Below, piece after piece: positions 12,978-25,262 of a stretch of 64,000 nt of DNA. Source of the DNA: Corylus avellana. Lineage: Eukaryota > Streptophyta > Magnoliopsida > Fagales > Betulaceae. The notes below the pieces were generated by a model. The model saw nothing but the letters and a program-made list of their open reading frames with translations. It ran no database searches and was not told the DNA's origin. The DNA lies in assembly GCF_901000735.1 (NCBI RefSeq), contig NC_081544.1, positions 36,593,235 to 36,657,234 on the forward strand, given 5' to 3'. The stretch's first letter is position 1, and each line of letters opens with the position of its first letter. Made by a program: the position numbers and the translations under genes.

Positions 12978-14410
12978 ACATCATGGACAACACATGTCTT
13001 AATCTCAATGAGTCTTAAGTTGTAACTAAAATCGGATTCAAAGAGAGAGAGAGAGATATATTATGATGATTTTAGGTGTAGAATAATAGGGATCATTAAC
13101 CGAGAGGTTTGTCGTACAAGATTTATGCAGTAAATAATAGTCTAATGTACCGAAAGGCCATAAGCTGGGGTCCATGGGAGTCAAGCCCCGTTTAATGTAA
13201 AATGCTTCTTCAACTAATTCTTTTATGAGTAGGTAGGTCTTCCTAGCTAGTGTGATTGTTTTCTTCAAAAAAGCACGCCTTTGTGTCCCTCTCACATGCA
13301 TCCCAAAATGCCTTTCCCTTATTTGGAGGTTGCATGATGTGTGTTCATACTTCATTCATATATACCAAAGTGCATCCATGGCCATAGGCGAGAGGGATGG
13401 TGGAACATATCATTCATTATATTCACCTCAAATTGGATGCACATGCATGGTTGATTGAACTCTCAAATTAATTATGTAAACTAACCAATCTTATAACAAA
13501 TCTATAATAATTGATTAAGATTATATTCCAATATATTAATCTTCACAAAAAGTAAGAGATATATGGAACCATGTGAGAAAAGAAAACATGTCACGTGAGG
13601 GGGTTTTCAAAAAAAAAAAAAAGAAAAAAAGAAAGAAAGTGGATCCTATTAGATATAGCTAGCTAAGGACATGAAGAAAGCAGCCTCGTATAATTATTTA
13701 TAACGCGTGCAAGAGGGTTAGCATAAAGAGAAATTTTAATTTTAATTTTGGAATTATATATTTTATAAATTAAGGGAAAAAGCTTAATTGTATATATATA
13801 TATATATAAAGATTGAGGGTTGGTTAAAATATCATGTAGATGTAATTGTAATGATCAGATGGATGATGGGTACTGATCGACAATTGAATGATGATGGGAA
13901 TGATAATTGGAATTGTGGTAATGTATTTAGCAATCATAAGATAGAGTTTAATCTATTACTAACCTTTTTGGGATTGGATAAAGCTGTTCTAATTAAGGTG
14001 TGCATGCTCATTATTTATGGTGGTGATTTGATTAATTAGTACAATCCATGATTAGTACCTGATTCAAGCGTACCTCTCTCTTTCTCTTCACATGTGACAA
14101 CTTTGGGTTTTATTAATTTAAATTCATCATATAATTGCATCTAATTAATCAAAAGTACAAATGAACTTTATTCAAAAAAAAATTAAAAAATAAGTTTACT
14201 AGCTAGAAAGTTGGTCAAGGAGAACATGCCAGTCATCACTAATCAACTAATTGCTCATCACCACGCCCATAGTTACACACTAGCTAGGTGGAAAATTAGA
14301 CACCCTTTCTTTCTTCCCAATTAAGGAATTATATATATATATATAGGACATGATTATCCTTATTTATTTTAAAATTGGAAAATTATTAATGGCCAATTAG
14401 GGAGTACTGT

Positions 14411-14450
<40 letters not shown>
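14411..14450. repeat. (CA)n(TA)n compound microsatellite
   Basis: A CA run passes directly into a TA run. Its counterpart in block 2 lies at about 20747-20789 and differs slightly in length. Confidence 0.85.
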
Positions 14451-15436
14451 ATATCAACATTTTGAGATATATATAAAAGTAATTTTTAGCATTTCTTTTA
14501 ACAAAATTGATTAATTATCTCTATCTATTTGCCTTTTTAATTTGTTTCCTCATTTTCACAAAACCCATGACTAAAAATTCTAAATACTATATAATTTGTA
14601 ATTAAATTAAAAAAATACCATTCGATATCATTGAAATTCAATGCCTTCTTTTTAATTATAATTTGTGTGGTAAACCGTAAATTCCCACTGTTGATATGTT
14701 TAATTATAATAATTTAAGAGTTAACAAATCAATTTTTTTCTTAATTATTTTACAAATTATAATAGCCCAAGCATTAATATAAATTGAGTTTATCAAGTTT
14801 TTCAAAACTTAAATTGTTGCAATATATATAAGGAAATGAGTAGAGTCATGTGGATTGTGGAGTCCGGTAGATAGAACCACGTGTATCGATCGTAGGTGAT
14901 GAACTGAATAAGATGAGTTAGAATGAATAATTGTTATTAGGGATAATTATTGTAGGATCGTGTACTAAAAAGAAAAGAAACGGCCATACTGTACGTATAT
15001 TATTTATTTGGGGGGTCCAGATATAGTCATTCAGTAGTAATTAATTACTACTATTAATTGTAAATATATATATGTAACGGATATATTGTAGAGATGATCA
15101 ATGTGTTGTTTCTCTTTACTGTTTCTCATCAACTAAAACAGTCTGGTCTTTAAAGGAGGGAATTCAAGAACCATAAAATGAAAAAAAATAAATAAAAAAT
15201 AATCGTGATTAATTAAGTTGGCTAATGATATCACCCACCGAGATTAATCGTGGGCCCACTCTCAGACGATCAGTAGTGAGTAGCAAGAGTGAGCTATCGA
15301 GTCAGTGAGATTGCCTTCACACTCATCGTTGGCTCATCATTTGTGTGGGATGGGATGGGGGATTACGATGGCAATTGAACAGTTGTGAAGGGCAAGTGTG
15401 GTAAAAGGACGTGGTGTATTATTAAGCCAAACTTCT

Positions 15437-15503
15437 TATTTAAACAGCCTACATGCAACGGCCGGAAAACAAGGCCTACTATCATTCTCTTCTATATTTC
15501 ACT

Positions 15504-15540
<37 letters not shown>
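15437..15540 (+). promoter_or_regulatory. Putative core promoter of LEP-like copy 1
   Basis: TATTTAAA at 15437-15444 lies about 220 bp before the ATG, with a long (CT)n tract at about 15506-15539 in the likely leader. CT tracts near the start site are common in plant promoters. The tract is much shorter in copy 2 (about 21844-21859). The start site itself is inferred. Confidence 0.4.
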
Positions 15541-15541
<1 letters not shown>

Positions 15542-15666
15542 ACAGAAAATCTCTTCTTTTTTTTTTTTTTAAAGCTAGCTCGAGTGACAGACTCTGAAAT
15601 ATTCAGGCAAAGGCAGAATATATCTAAAAATCTAAGGCTATCTTTTATTGATAGAATCATATATAC

Positions 15667-16563
15667 ATGATGAACTTTAACAAGTCATCACCAGCCAACT
15701 CACCCTCCTCCTCGTCCAAGTCCAAAAGAAAGCAGCCACTAGAAAACCAACAGCAACAACAAGGTCAAGGAGAAACGAGGTTTCTCGGGGTAAGAAGAAG
15801 GCCGTGGGGAAGATACGCTGCAGAGATAAGAGACCCTTCCACCAAAGAGAGGCATTGGCTCGGCACCTTCGACACTGCCGAGGAGGCCGCCTTGGCCTAC
15901 GACCGCGCTGCTCGCTCCATGCGTGGTTCCAAGGCCCGCACCAACTTCGTTTACTCTGACATGCCACGTGGCTCTTCTGTCACCTCTATCATCTCCCCCG
16001 ACGAATCACACCACGACATCTCCGCCCTCTTCGCTCCCCAACAGCAGCAAAATGATCATACGGATACCCACTCCGCCACCCACCTGTTCTTCGGCCAGGA
16101 CCCTTTCTTCGATGCTGCCGCGTGTCCTTTTTCAGCCGGGGACGGCTGGGCTCATCAGGGGACTGCAACCGTCGGGTCTAATTACCAGCCCATTACGGGT
16201 ATTATGGATGGTGGGCTGCCACAGTCACAGTCACAATCACAGCCACAGCCACACAGTTACTCTTACTCATCCCAATCCCAAGACCCTGAGCTTCCACCTT
16301 TGCCTCCGGACGCATCCAGTTTCTATGGGTCTGGAGTGGCGGGCTCAGATATGGGCCAAGGAGTTTGGAATGAGAGCAGCTTCTTCGGGTTCTCTGAACA
16401 AATTAGTTCAAATGAGCTAGAATCAGTAGTTAGTGGGCCACATGTGGGCTTCGATTCTAGTGAGTTTGTGCAGCACAGCCCACTGTTTGGGAGGATGCCA
16501 CCTGTTCCAGACACAAGTACGGATGGATTGGATTTGGGCTCGCCATCTGTGTTCTACTATTAA
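15667..16563 (+). CDS. LEP: AP2/ERF transcription factor, LEAFY PETIOLE-like, copy 1
   Basis: Nuclear DNA-binding regulator of ERF group VIII; Arabidopsis LEP affects leaf and petiole development. The gene is a single 298-aa exon. One AP2 domain spans residues about 38-96, with the [19 protein letters not shown] strand region and [19 protein letters not shown] helix region intact. The post-domain segment [16 protein letters not shown] and the C-terminal motif [13 protein letters not shown] match LEP rather than PUCHI or DRN-type proteins. The N-terminus holds a Ser/Lys-rich stretch with a basic KSKRK patch and a Gln run. A (SQ)n tract at residues about 180-190 is encoded by a CAGTCA repeat. 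The start is the first of two consecutive ATGs, after in-frame stops upstream. The AP2/ERF call is firm; LEP orthology is probable. Confidence 0.93.
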   Translation: MMNFNKSSPANSPSSSSKSKRKQPLENQQQQQGQGETRFLGVRRRPWGRYAAEIRDPSTKERHWLGTFDTAEEAALAYDRAARSMRGSKARTNFVYSDMPRGSSVTSIISPDESHHDISALFAPQQQQNDHTDTHSATHLFFGQDPFFDAAACPFSAGDGWAHQGTATVGSNYQPITGIMDGGLPQSQSQSQPQPHSYSYSSQSQDPELPPLPPDASSFYGSGVAGSDMGQGVWNESSFFGFSEQISSNELESVVSGPHVGFDSSEFVQHSPLFGRMPPVPDTSTDGLDLGSPSVFYY

Positions 16564-17243
16564 ATTAAATTAAATTAAGATAAGATATATGTACCGGTGT
16601 GCTTTTTTGGTTGTGATAAAGGCTAGTGTTGGGCTTGGAATGCAAAAGCCCGCTGCTTTTCTTTTCTTTTCTTTTTTTTGTTTTGTTTTTTTTTTTTTTT
16701 TTATGTTTTTGTTTTTGTTTTCTTTTGGCCCGACTCATAAAAGCGTAATGTATTTGGTTTGGTTAAGTTAAGCGTATTGCGAGATTTTGACCCTTTCGGA
16801 CTTGGAATTGCCTAAAGGGTCCAATTAATTAATTAGATCTTGAGTCCACGGGCAACCAGCCCATTCCTTCCTCCAGAGTCCAAGATTTTGTTGAGACTTG
16901 AGCATAAAAAAAGTAAGGAATTTGTTGCGAAAAAAAGGAGTAAGGAGTGCGTATTTATTATTATTCCGGGAGAAACACGCTGATTTTTTCATCTTCTGGG
17001 GATGGGCCAACGCGTTCGGTACTTGAATTCAAATTTCAATGGGGTCAAAATGTCAACTCCACATTTGAGCAAGAGTCCAGAGTCCAGAGTGTGGAAAGTA
17101 TGAGCAATTTTGATATGCAAGGCCAGCAACATGCCACGTCTTCTTTCTTTTTCTTTTAACGTCTCTCTCTTTTTAGTGTTGCCAAATACCAACTAGCTAG
17201 CAAGTAGGGTCAGACATCCCAAATAAAGATATCATTCATAATT
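16564..17243. other. 3' flank of LEP-like copy 1
   Basis: T-rich 3' UTR (T runs at 16660-16720), then non-coding flank shared with block 2. It differs from copy 2 by a handful of substitutions, for example around 16884-16892, 16994 and 17099. Confidence 0.5.
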
Positions 17244-17463
17244 GGGTTAAATACCAAATACTTCATGGAGTTTGGTAATTTTATTTTTATCCCTTTGGGG
17301 TTTCATTTTTATCACAGAACCCTCCTGAGTTTTGATAAAAGACCAAGTTAGTCCATCCGTTAGTTGACCGTTTAGGACTGACACGTGGACCAATCAGATG
17401 TCGACACGTGACACCAATTTAATTTTTTTTAATTAAAAAAAAATGTTTTTTTTTTTTTAAAAA
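17244..17463. repeat. Repeat fragment at the end of block 1, cut by the gap
   Basis: About 220 bp starting 'gggttaaataccaaatac' and containing 'cacgtggaccaatcagat' and 'cgacacgtgacacc'. It replaces the sequence that follows block 2. The composition and the phrases about a small T/A-run core resemble plant foldback elements such as 5831-6245, but only one side is present. Its end is lost in the N gap. Confidence 0.5.
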
Positions 17464-17563
17464 NNNNNNNNNNNNNNNNNNNNNNNNNNNNNNNNNNNNN
17501 NNNNNNNNNNNNNNNNNNNNNNNNNNNNNNNNNNNNNNNNNNNNNNNNNNNNNNNNNNNNNNN
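17464..17563. other. Assembly gap of exactly 100 N
   Basis: One hundred unknown bases, the conventional size for a scaffold gap of unknown length. It sits exactly between the two 6-kb copies, which bears on whether the duplication is real. Confidence 0.99.
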
Positions 17564-18653
17564 TCATTAGTCTAGAGGGAAGGAATGGAAGTGGAACCTT
17601 TATTAAATCCTCCACCTTCTTTTTCCATGTAATCGGGGAGGCTTCCTTTGACTTACCTTTCTTTCTACGGCATCTTTTGCACTTATTATCTGTGTTTATA
17701 TTTTGTATCCTTGCGCCATTCGATACTCCATACACCTACTCTGTGTTTTTATCTGCTCCTTGAAAACGGAGATTCATGCATGGGATTTACAAACGAGACT
17801 TGTCTCCATTGAATTGAATTTTGACGCTTGTTGCTTTTGTCTTACCAAGTCAATTTTCACCCTTTTATTCATTCATGCAAATTCCAGAAAGTTTATTAAT
17901 CTCATTTTCTTTTAAACCAAAAATATTGAGCAAGTTAATTTGTAGATTATTATTATTATTATTTTTAAAAAAGAATTAATTATCTACTTTTCGAATACAC
18001 TATTACGCACGCACGCATGCATGTGAAGAGTCATGCGTTTTTTTATTTTTTTATTTTAATTGAAGAGGAAATAGGGGAAAGAGTCATGCGTATTATTCAA
18101 CAACAATATAACTCATGCTAGCTAGCTGCTTTAATTTTAACATTTTGCCTCCTGTAAATTCTTAAACTGTACGTTTTTGGTCGGTCGGCATGAGTAAATT
18201 AATATAAGGTAAAAATGTCAGTCAAAAGCAATATCATAAAAAGTGTGTTAAATAAAGTTTTAAAAAGGTAAATATTGAAAAGTACTTTTTGCGGAAATTT
18301 TTTGCCTTTAGTGTTTATAGAAGAAATTCGTTTGACAAGCCAATTAAGTGTTATTAAAAAGTAAAAAAAAAATCATAGGAATAGTTATTAATTACTGTTT
18401 ACAATCTACAAATTAAGGAAAACACTGGCCCATTTCATCTTTAAAAAAAAAAAAAAGAAAAAAAAAGGCACATAGATTAGCCTAAGCGAAATGTTAAAGG
18501 AAAAAACTCAATTATTTTTTTTGAAGGCAAAAACTGATCAATTCAACTGTAAAAATACAGACTAAATAAAGAAAGTTTGTAAAAAGAAGAAAAAGAAAGG
18601 GAATAAGAAGAAAAAACAAAGGACGACATCTTTATTTAGTTTGTATTTTTACA

Positions 18654-18862
18654 TGGTATCAGAGTTAAAGATCGTGAGATTGAACCTTAACTCCGTCAAA
18701 TCACCCCTCATTTAAATTAAATATTCAACGTGTTGGGTCTCATCTATTAAAAGGAAGTTTGAGCTCCCACGTGAGGGGGAGTGTTAAAGTATTGATTAAG
18801 TAATTAAATTTACCTCTTTTTATCAGTTTAAACTTTTGAAATAACTGATAATATAAGATCAA
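18654..18862. repeat. Dispersed tRNA-box-like repeat, copy in block 2
   Basis: Counterpart of 12338-12545. Compared with that copy it has a visible concentration of substitutions (for example 'agatcgtgagattgaacc' here, 'agatagtgagattaaacc' there), more than the flanks or the ERF gene show. Confidence 0.5.
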
Positions 18863-19252
18863 CAATTGGGAAAGACATACGACAGTCACATTAATAATAA
18901 ATAATCATATTATAAAAGCTTATAAGATAGAAAGACAAATGTGCCTTAGTGACTGACTTAGTGTCTATCGTCTTCAACTTGTACATCAACTTTCGTGCCC
19001 GCTAGCTCCACTAAAAATATTATTTGTTCTCTCCTCTAAAGTGGTCGTAAGATTTTTGACCTATAGCTAGCCTCCTCGGATAGCACCAAAATTTTGCAAT
19101 ATTTCTACAATCATCAACCAAGACCTCCCAGTCATTAGAAGTTAGAACCAGTCTAACAGCACGTGCGGGTCAAGTCATTGCATCTTGTTTTTCGAGTTAA
19201 TTTGGTTAATTTGTAATATTTGATATTTGGACCCGTTGAAATTAATAATTGA

Positions 19253-19254
<2 letters not shown>

Positions 19255-19302
<48 letters not shown>
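19255..19302. repeat. (AT)n microsatellite
   Basis: About 48 nt of AT repeat, longer than its counterpart at 12939-12975. Confidence 0.9.
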
Positions 19303-19304
<2 letters not shown>

Positions 19305-20746
19305 ACATCATGGACAACACATGTCTTAATCTCAATGAGTCTTAAGTTGTAACTAAAATCGGATTCAAAGAGAGAGAGAGAGAGATATATTATGATGATT
19401 TTAGGTGTAGAATAATAGGGATCATTAACCGAGAGGTTTGTCGTACAAGATTTATGCAGTAAATAATAGTCTAATGTACCGAAAGGCCATAAGCTGGGGT
19501 CCATGGGAGTCAAGCCCCGTTTAATGTAAAATGCTTCTTCAACTAATTCTTTTATGAGTAGGTAGGTCTTCCTAGCTAGTGTGATTGTTTTCTTCAAAAA
19601 AGCACGCCTTTGTGTCCCTCTCACATGCATCCCAAAATGCCTTTCCCTTATTTGGAGGTTGCATGATGTGTGTTCATACTTCATTCATATATACCAAAGT
19701 GCATCCATGGCCATAGGCGAGAGGGATGGTGGAACATATCATTCATTATATTCACCTCAAATTGGATGCACATGCATGGTTGATTGAACTCTCAAATTAA
19801 TTATGTAAACTAACCAATCTTATAACAAATCTATAATAATTGATTAAGATTAAATTCCAATATATTAATCTTCACAAAAAGTAAGAGATATATGGAACCA
19901 TGTGAGAAAAGAAAACATGTCACGTGAGGGGGTTTTCAAAAAAAAAAAAAAAAAAAGAAAAAAAGAAAGAAAGTGGATCCTATTAGATATAGCTAGCTAA
20001 GGACATGAAGAAAGCAGCCTCGTATAATTATTTATAACGCGTGCAAGAGGGTTAGCATAAAGAGAAATTTTAATTTTAATTTTGGGATTATATATTTTAT
20101 AAATTAAGGGAAAAAGCTTAATTGTATATATATATATATAAAGATTGAGGGTTGGTTAAAATATCATGTAGATGTAATTGTAATGATCAGATGGATGATG
20201 GGTACTGATCGACAATTGAATGATGATGGGAATGATAATTGGAATTGTGGTAATGTATTTAGCAATCATAAGATAGAGTTTAATCTATTACTAACCTTTT
20301 TGGGATTGGATAAAGCTGTTCTAATTAAGGTGTGCATGCTCATTATTTATGGTGGTGATTTGATTAATTAGTACAATCCATGATTAGTACCTGATTCAAG
20401 CGTACCTCTCTCTTTCTCTTCACATGTGACAACTTTGGGTTTTATTAATTTAAATTCATCATATAATTGCATCTAATTAATCAAAAGTACAAATGAACTT
20501 TATTCAAAAAAAAATTAAAAAATAAGTTTACTAGCTAGAAAGTTGGTCAAGGAGAACATGCCAGTCATCACTAATCAACTAATTGCTCATCACCACGCCC
20601 ATAGTTACACACTAGCTAGGTGGAAAATTAGACACCCTTTCTTTCTTCCCAATTAAGGAATTATATATATATATATATATAGGACATGATTATCCTTATT
20701 TATTTTAAAATTGGAAAATTATTAATGGCCAATTAGGGAGTACTGT

Positions 20747-20788
<42 letters not shown>

Positions 20789-21774
20789 ATATCAACATTT
20801 TGAGATATATATAAAAGTAATTTTTAGCATTTCTTTTAACAAAATTGATTAATTATCTCTATCTATTTGCCTTTTTAATTTGTTTCCTCATTTTCACAAA
20901 ACCCATGACTAAAAATTCTAAATACTATATAATTTGTAATTAAATTAAAAAAATACCATTCGATATCATTGAAATTCAATGCCTTCTTTTTAATTATAAT
21001 TTGTGTGGTAAACCGTAAATTCCCACTGTTGATATGTTTAATTATAATAATTTAAGAGTTAACAAATCAATTTTTTTCTTAATTATTTTACAAATTATAA
21101 TAGCCCAAGCATTAATATAAATTGAGTTTATCAAGTTTTTCAAAACTTAAATTGTTGCAATATATATAAGGAAATGAGTAGAGTCATGTGGATTGTGGAG
21201 TCCGGTAGATAGAACCACGTGTATCGATCGTAGGTGATGAACTGAATAAGATGAGTTAGAATGAATAATTGTTATTAGGGATAATTATTGTAGGATCGTG
21301 TACTAAAAAGAAAAGAAACGGCCATACTGTACGTATATTATTTATTTGGGGGGTCCAGATATAGTCATTCAGTAGTAATTAATTACTACTATTAATTGTA
21401 AATATATATATGTAACGGATATATTGTAGAGATGATCAATGTGTTGTTTCTCTTTACTGTTTCTCATCAACTAAAACAGTCTGGTCTTTAAAGGAGGGAA
21501 TTCAAGAACCATAAAATGAAAAAAAATAAATAAAAAATAATCGTGATTAATTAAGTTGGCTAATGATATCACCCACCGAGATTAATCGTGGGCCCACTCT
21601 CAGACGATCAGTAGTGAGTAGCAAGAGTGAGCTATCGAGTCAGTGAGATTGCCTTCACACTCATCGTTGGCTCATCATTTGTGTGGGATGGGATGGGGGA
21701 TTACGATGGCAATTGAACAGTTGTGAAGGGCAAGTGTGGTAAAAGGACGTGGTGTATTATTAAGCCAAACTTCT

Positions 21775-21860
21775 TATTTAAACAGCCTACATGCAACGGC
21801 CGGAAAACAAGGCCTACTATCATTCTCTTCTATATTTCACTTACTCTGTCTCTCTCTCTA
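21775..21860 (+). promoter_or_regulatory. Putative core promoter of LEP-like copy 2
   Basis: TATTTAAA at 21775-21782 and a shortened CT tract (about 21844-21859, with one G interruption) precede the ATG at 21987, mirroring copy 1 apart from tract length. Confidence 0.4.
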
Positions 21861-21986
21861 CACAGAAAATCTCTTCTTCTTTTTTTTTTTAAAGCTAGCT
21901 CGAGTGACAGACTCTGAAATATTCAGGCAAAGGCAGAATATATCTAAAAATCTAAGGCTATCTTTTATTGATAGAATCATATATAC

Positions 21987-22895
21987 ATGATGAACTTTAA
22001 CAAGTCATCACCAGCCAACTCACCCTCCTCCTCGTCCAAGTCCAAAAGAAAGCAGCCACTAGAAAACCAACAGCAACAACAAGGTCAAGGAGAAACGAGG
22101 TTTCTCGGGGTAAGAAGAAGGCCGTGGGGAAGATACGCTGCAGAGATAAGAGACCCTTCCACCAAAGAGAGGCATTGGCTCGGCACCTTCGACACTGCCG
22201 AGGAGGCCGCCTTGGCCTACGACCGCGCTGCTCGCTCCATGCGTGGTTCCAAGGCCCGCACCAACTTCGTTTACTCTGACATGCCACGTGGCTCTTCTGT
22301 CACCTCTATCATCTCCCCCGACGAATCACACCACGACATCTCCGCCCTCTTCGCTCCCCAACAGCAGCAAAATGATCATACGGATACCCACTCCGCCACC
22401 CACCTGTTCTTCGGCCAGGACCCTTTCTTCGATGCTGCCGCGTGTCCTTTTTCAGCCGGGGACGGCTGGGCTCATCAGGGGACTGCAACCGTCGGGTCTA
22501 ATTACCAGCCCATTACGGGTATTATGGATGGTGGGCTGCCACAGTCACAGTCACAGTCACAGTCACAATCACAGCCACAGCCACACAGTTACTCTTACTC
22601 ATCCCAATCCCAAGACCCTGAGCTTCCACCTTTGCCTCCGGACGCATCCAGTTTCTATGGGTCTGGAGTGGCGGGCTCAGATATGGGCCAAGGAGTTTGG
22701 AATGAGAGCAGCTTCTTCGGGTTCTCTGAACAAATTAGTTCAAATGAGCTAGAATCAGTAGTTAGTGGGCCACATGTGGGCTTCGATTCTAGTGAGTTTG
22801 TGCAGCACAGCCCACTGTTTGGGAGGATGCCACCTGTTCCAGACACAAGTACGGATGGATTGGATTTGGGCTCGCCATCTGTGTTCTACTATTAA
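21987..22895 (+). CDS. LEP: AP2/ERF transcription factor, LEAFY PETIOLE-like, copy 2
   Basis: A 302-aa single-exon protein identical to copy 1 except for four extra residues (two more Ser-Gln pairs) in the (SQ)n tract, from two additional CAGTCA units near 22545-22560. I see no other coding difference over about 900 bp. The AP2 domain, the NFVYSDMP segment and the C-terminal [10 protein letters not shown] motif are intact. Lack of divergence means either a very recent tandem duplicate or the second allele of the same gene placed in tandem by assembly; the adjacent 100-N gap favours the latter. It should not be counted as a separate gene without checking. Confidence 0.9.
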   Translation: MMNFNKSSPANSPSSSSKSKRKQPLENQQQQQGQGETRFLGVRRRPWGRYAAEIRDPSTKERHWLGTFDTAEEAALAYDRAARSMRGSKARTNFVYSDMPRGSSVTSIISPDESHHDISALFAPQQQQNDHTDTHSATHLFFGQDPFFDAAACPFSAGDGWAHQGTATVGSNYQPITGIMDGGLPQSQSQSQSQSQPQPHSYSYSSQSQDPELPPLPPDASSFYGSGVAGSDMGQGVWNESSFFGFSEQISSNELESVVSGPHVGFDSSEFVQHSPLFGRMPPVPDTSTDGLDLGSPSVFYY

Positions 22896-25084
22896 ATTAA
22901 ATTAAATTAAGATAAGATATATGTACCGGTGTGCTTTTTTGGTTGTGATAAAGGCTAGTGTTGGGCTTGGAATGCAAAAGCCCGCTGCTTTTCTTTTCTT
23001 TTCTTTTTTTTGTTTTGTTTTTTTTTTTTTTTTTATGTTTTTGTTTTTGTTTTCTTTTGGCCCGACTCATAAAAGCGTAATGTATTTGGTTTGGTTAAGT
23101 TAAGCGTATTGCGAGATTTTGACCCTTTCGGACTTGGAATTGCCTAAAGGGTCCAATTAATTAATTAGATCTTGAGTCCACGGGCAACCAGCCCATTCCT
23201 TCCTCCAGAGTCCAAGATTTTGTTAGTACGAGAGCATAAAAAAAGTAAGGAATTTGTTGCGAAAAAAAGGAGTAAGGAGTGCGTATTTATTATTTTTATT
23301 CCGGGAGAAACACGCTGATTTGTTCATCTTCTGGGGATGGGCCAACGCGTTCGGTACTTGAATTCAAATTTCAATGGGGTCAAAATGTCAACTCCACATT
23401 TGAGCAAGAGTCCAGAGTCCAGAGTGTGGAAAGGATGAGCAATTTTGATATGCAAGGCCAGCAACATGCCACCTCTTCTTTCTTTTTCTTTTAACGTCTC
23501 TCTCTTTTTAGTGTTGCCAAATACCAACTAGCTAGCAAGTAGGGTCAGACATCCCAAATAAAGATATCATTCATAATTTTACTTACTTTTCACTAACCCA
23601 ACGCAACTCTCTCACATCACGCCTCTCCACCATTTGCCAAGAAATTTCAAGTTGGTATGTATTTATTTATTTATTTATTTTAATTTAATACAACCGGAAA
23701 CAAAATGGGGTAGTCAAGATGAGTTTTTCTTGCTCTTAATTTTAGCATAGGAAAGAAAATCAAGGAGAGTAAGAATGCTTACATAACAATAATATGTATG
23801 GCAAAAAAAAATATGATCATCGATTGAGAAGAACAAGATACAAAAAGAAAGATAAGTACCTTACTCATTCAATTATTCAAAATATGCACTAGACCATATC
23901 TTCTTCTTTACTAAAAGAAGAGTTTTCCATAATCTATTACTGACTTAGGTATAGAAGTCTCTAAAGCCTTCTTTCTTAATATTTGCAAGTATACTCAATT
24001 GAGGTAATCGTAGTTGAACGGATTTCGGCTTCATCAAACATAGGCATTGTGTAAAATTCTATAGAAATTACTCAAAGCTACCATGTTATAAAGTCTCCTT
24101 AATATAAACTATGTCATTTCGTTTTACATGGCCTATTCCGATAGTGACTACGGCATCAAACATTGGAAATCACTAACCAATAGATAAGTTTAATAAACAC
24201 ACACTTTCAGTGAGTTTCAAATTTTATTATAATCATTATGTGTTAGGGTAACTCACTGTATGAATTAAATGATTAAATAAATAATTTCTTTTATTGACTT
24301 AAGTTTTTGGTATAACTGACAATGATTTTGAGTTCGAACATTATCTTTGTCGCATCACATTTCAATTAAGAAGAAACATGTTTTTTTTTTTTTTTTCTTT
24401 AATTTTTACACAGGTTGTCCATTGAATTTGTGAGTCCTACAAATTCAATGTTTAATTTGCAAAAGAGATAGATGGCAGATATACAAGTAACAAGTCTCTT
24501 TAATGCAATTATACCATTTAAAGTTGGTCCTAGTACTATGCTACAACTGTGAATCCCAAATTGGATTATATTGGATGAAAAAAGAAAAGGCGTAAAATAT
24601 GGGAATACCTCATATCTAGTAATTGCTTGGAAGTTGGAAGATTAAAAACTTTTTCAACGGAAGCAAGAAGGGTCAAAAGATGATGAAGAGGAGAAAGGTT
24701 CAATGTAGGAGCGGTGATGTGATGCTTATAAGTTACAAGAAAAGGGAGGGTGTGAAGCATTGCGAAGTTTCAGCTCAATTGAAGAAACACCGTACGTGGC
24801 ACATTCAGAAATGTAGATTCTATTAATGTATGTATGTATGTATGTATCAAGAGTGAGTCTTGCAACTCTTGTTCACGCAAGACACGACTCTCTCAATCTT
24901 GAATTCTTGATCATTCAAATTCGGTGATGATGTTGGCGCTGACATACATGATACATTATATATGATAAATCATGTGGTGGGAATTGGTCTTCGCATCTTG
25001 CCGTCTTCGTTATGAAACTTCCCAGCAAAGACTCAAATTAGCTTAATAAATATATGAATGTCAATTGGTTGGAGAATAAATGGG
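22896..25084. other. 3' flank of copy 2 and spacer
   Basis: The duplicated 3' flank runs to 23578, then single-copy AT-rich sequence follows with a TTTA run (about 23660-23680) and a (TATG)n run (about 24829-24847). The frame at 24623-24826 and its antisense have no recognisable similarity. Around 24300-24370 there is a decayed piece with 'gagttcgaac', like the dispersed repeat elsewhere. Confidence 0.45.
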
Positions 25085-25262
25085 TCAAAAGTTTTATTTT
25101 TAAGCTTTTGTTAAAAGTGCGTTTTGATTATTTTTAAGCTTTTTAGATCATTAAAAGCACTTTTAATTTTTTTTACCAAACAAGTATTTTTTTCTTCAAA
25201 CGAACTTTTTGAATGTTAAAAACACTTTTAGACTCCTCAAACGCAATTCTAAATAGGCCCTA
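25085..25262. mobile_element. AT-rich MITE-like fragment (GCGTTTG family), copy 1
   Basis: It is rich in 'aaaagcacttttaa' and 'aaagtgcgttttga' and ends 'cgcaattctaaataggccct'. Related elements lie at 39810-40035 and 63501-63680, sharing a terminal of the type GAGCATGTTTGAGATTGTGT and internal self-complementary AAAAGTGCTTTTA words. The left end of this copy is indistinct. hAT-like origin is inference. Confidence 0.45.

Larger units (their letters stand above)
11258..17243. repeat. 6-kb duplicated block, copy 1
   Basis: This block and 17564-23578 align essentially end to end. The offset is 6306 at the left edge and 6335 at the right edge, the drift coming from microsatellite-length and small indels. 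The ERF coding sequences inside differ only by a 12-bp repeat expansion. Substitutions cluster in a repeat at 12160-12500 and in the 3' flank (for example 16880-17130). Left of 11258 the second copy is lost in the N gap. Right of 17243 the two copies diverge abruptly. Confidence 0.95.
17564..23578. repeat. 6-kb duplicated block, copy 2
   Basis: It is the partner of 11258-17243 and starts right at the gap edge. After 23578 it continues into sequence ('ttacttacttttcactaac') absent from copy 1. Copy-specific differences are mostly AT, CA, CT and poly-A length changes plus scattered substitutions. Confidence 0.95.

Noticed and set aside
13252..13345. Possible microRNA precursor around 'gcatcccaaaatgcc'
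   Set aside because: No match to a remembered plant microRNA and no convincing arm pairing by eye.
13038..13355. 105-codon minus frame present in both duplicated blocks (19175-19684 in copy 2)
   Set aside because: Its presence in both blocks only reflects the duplication. It runs through GA and AT microsatellites, lacks a recognisable domain, and differs in length because of the repeat.
15923..16420. 165-codon frame within LEP copy 1 (and its counterpart 22243-22752)
   Set aside because: Out-of-frame shadow of the ERF gene, Ser/Thr/Pro-rich by composition only.
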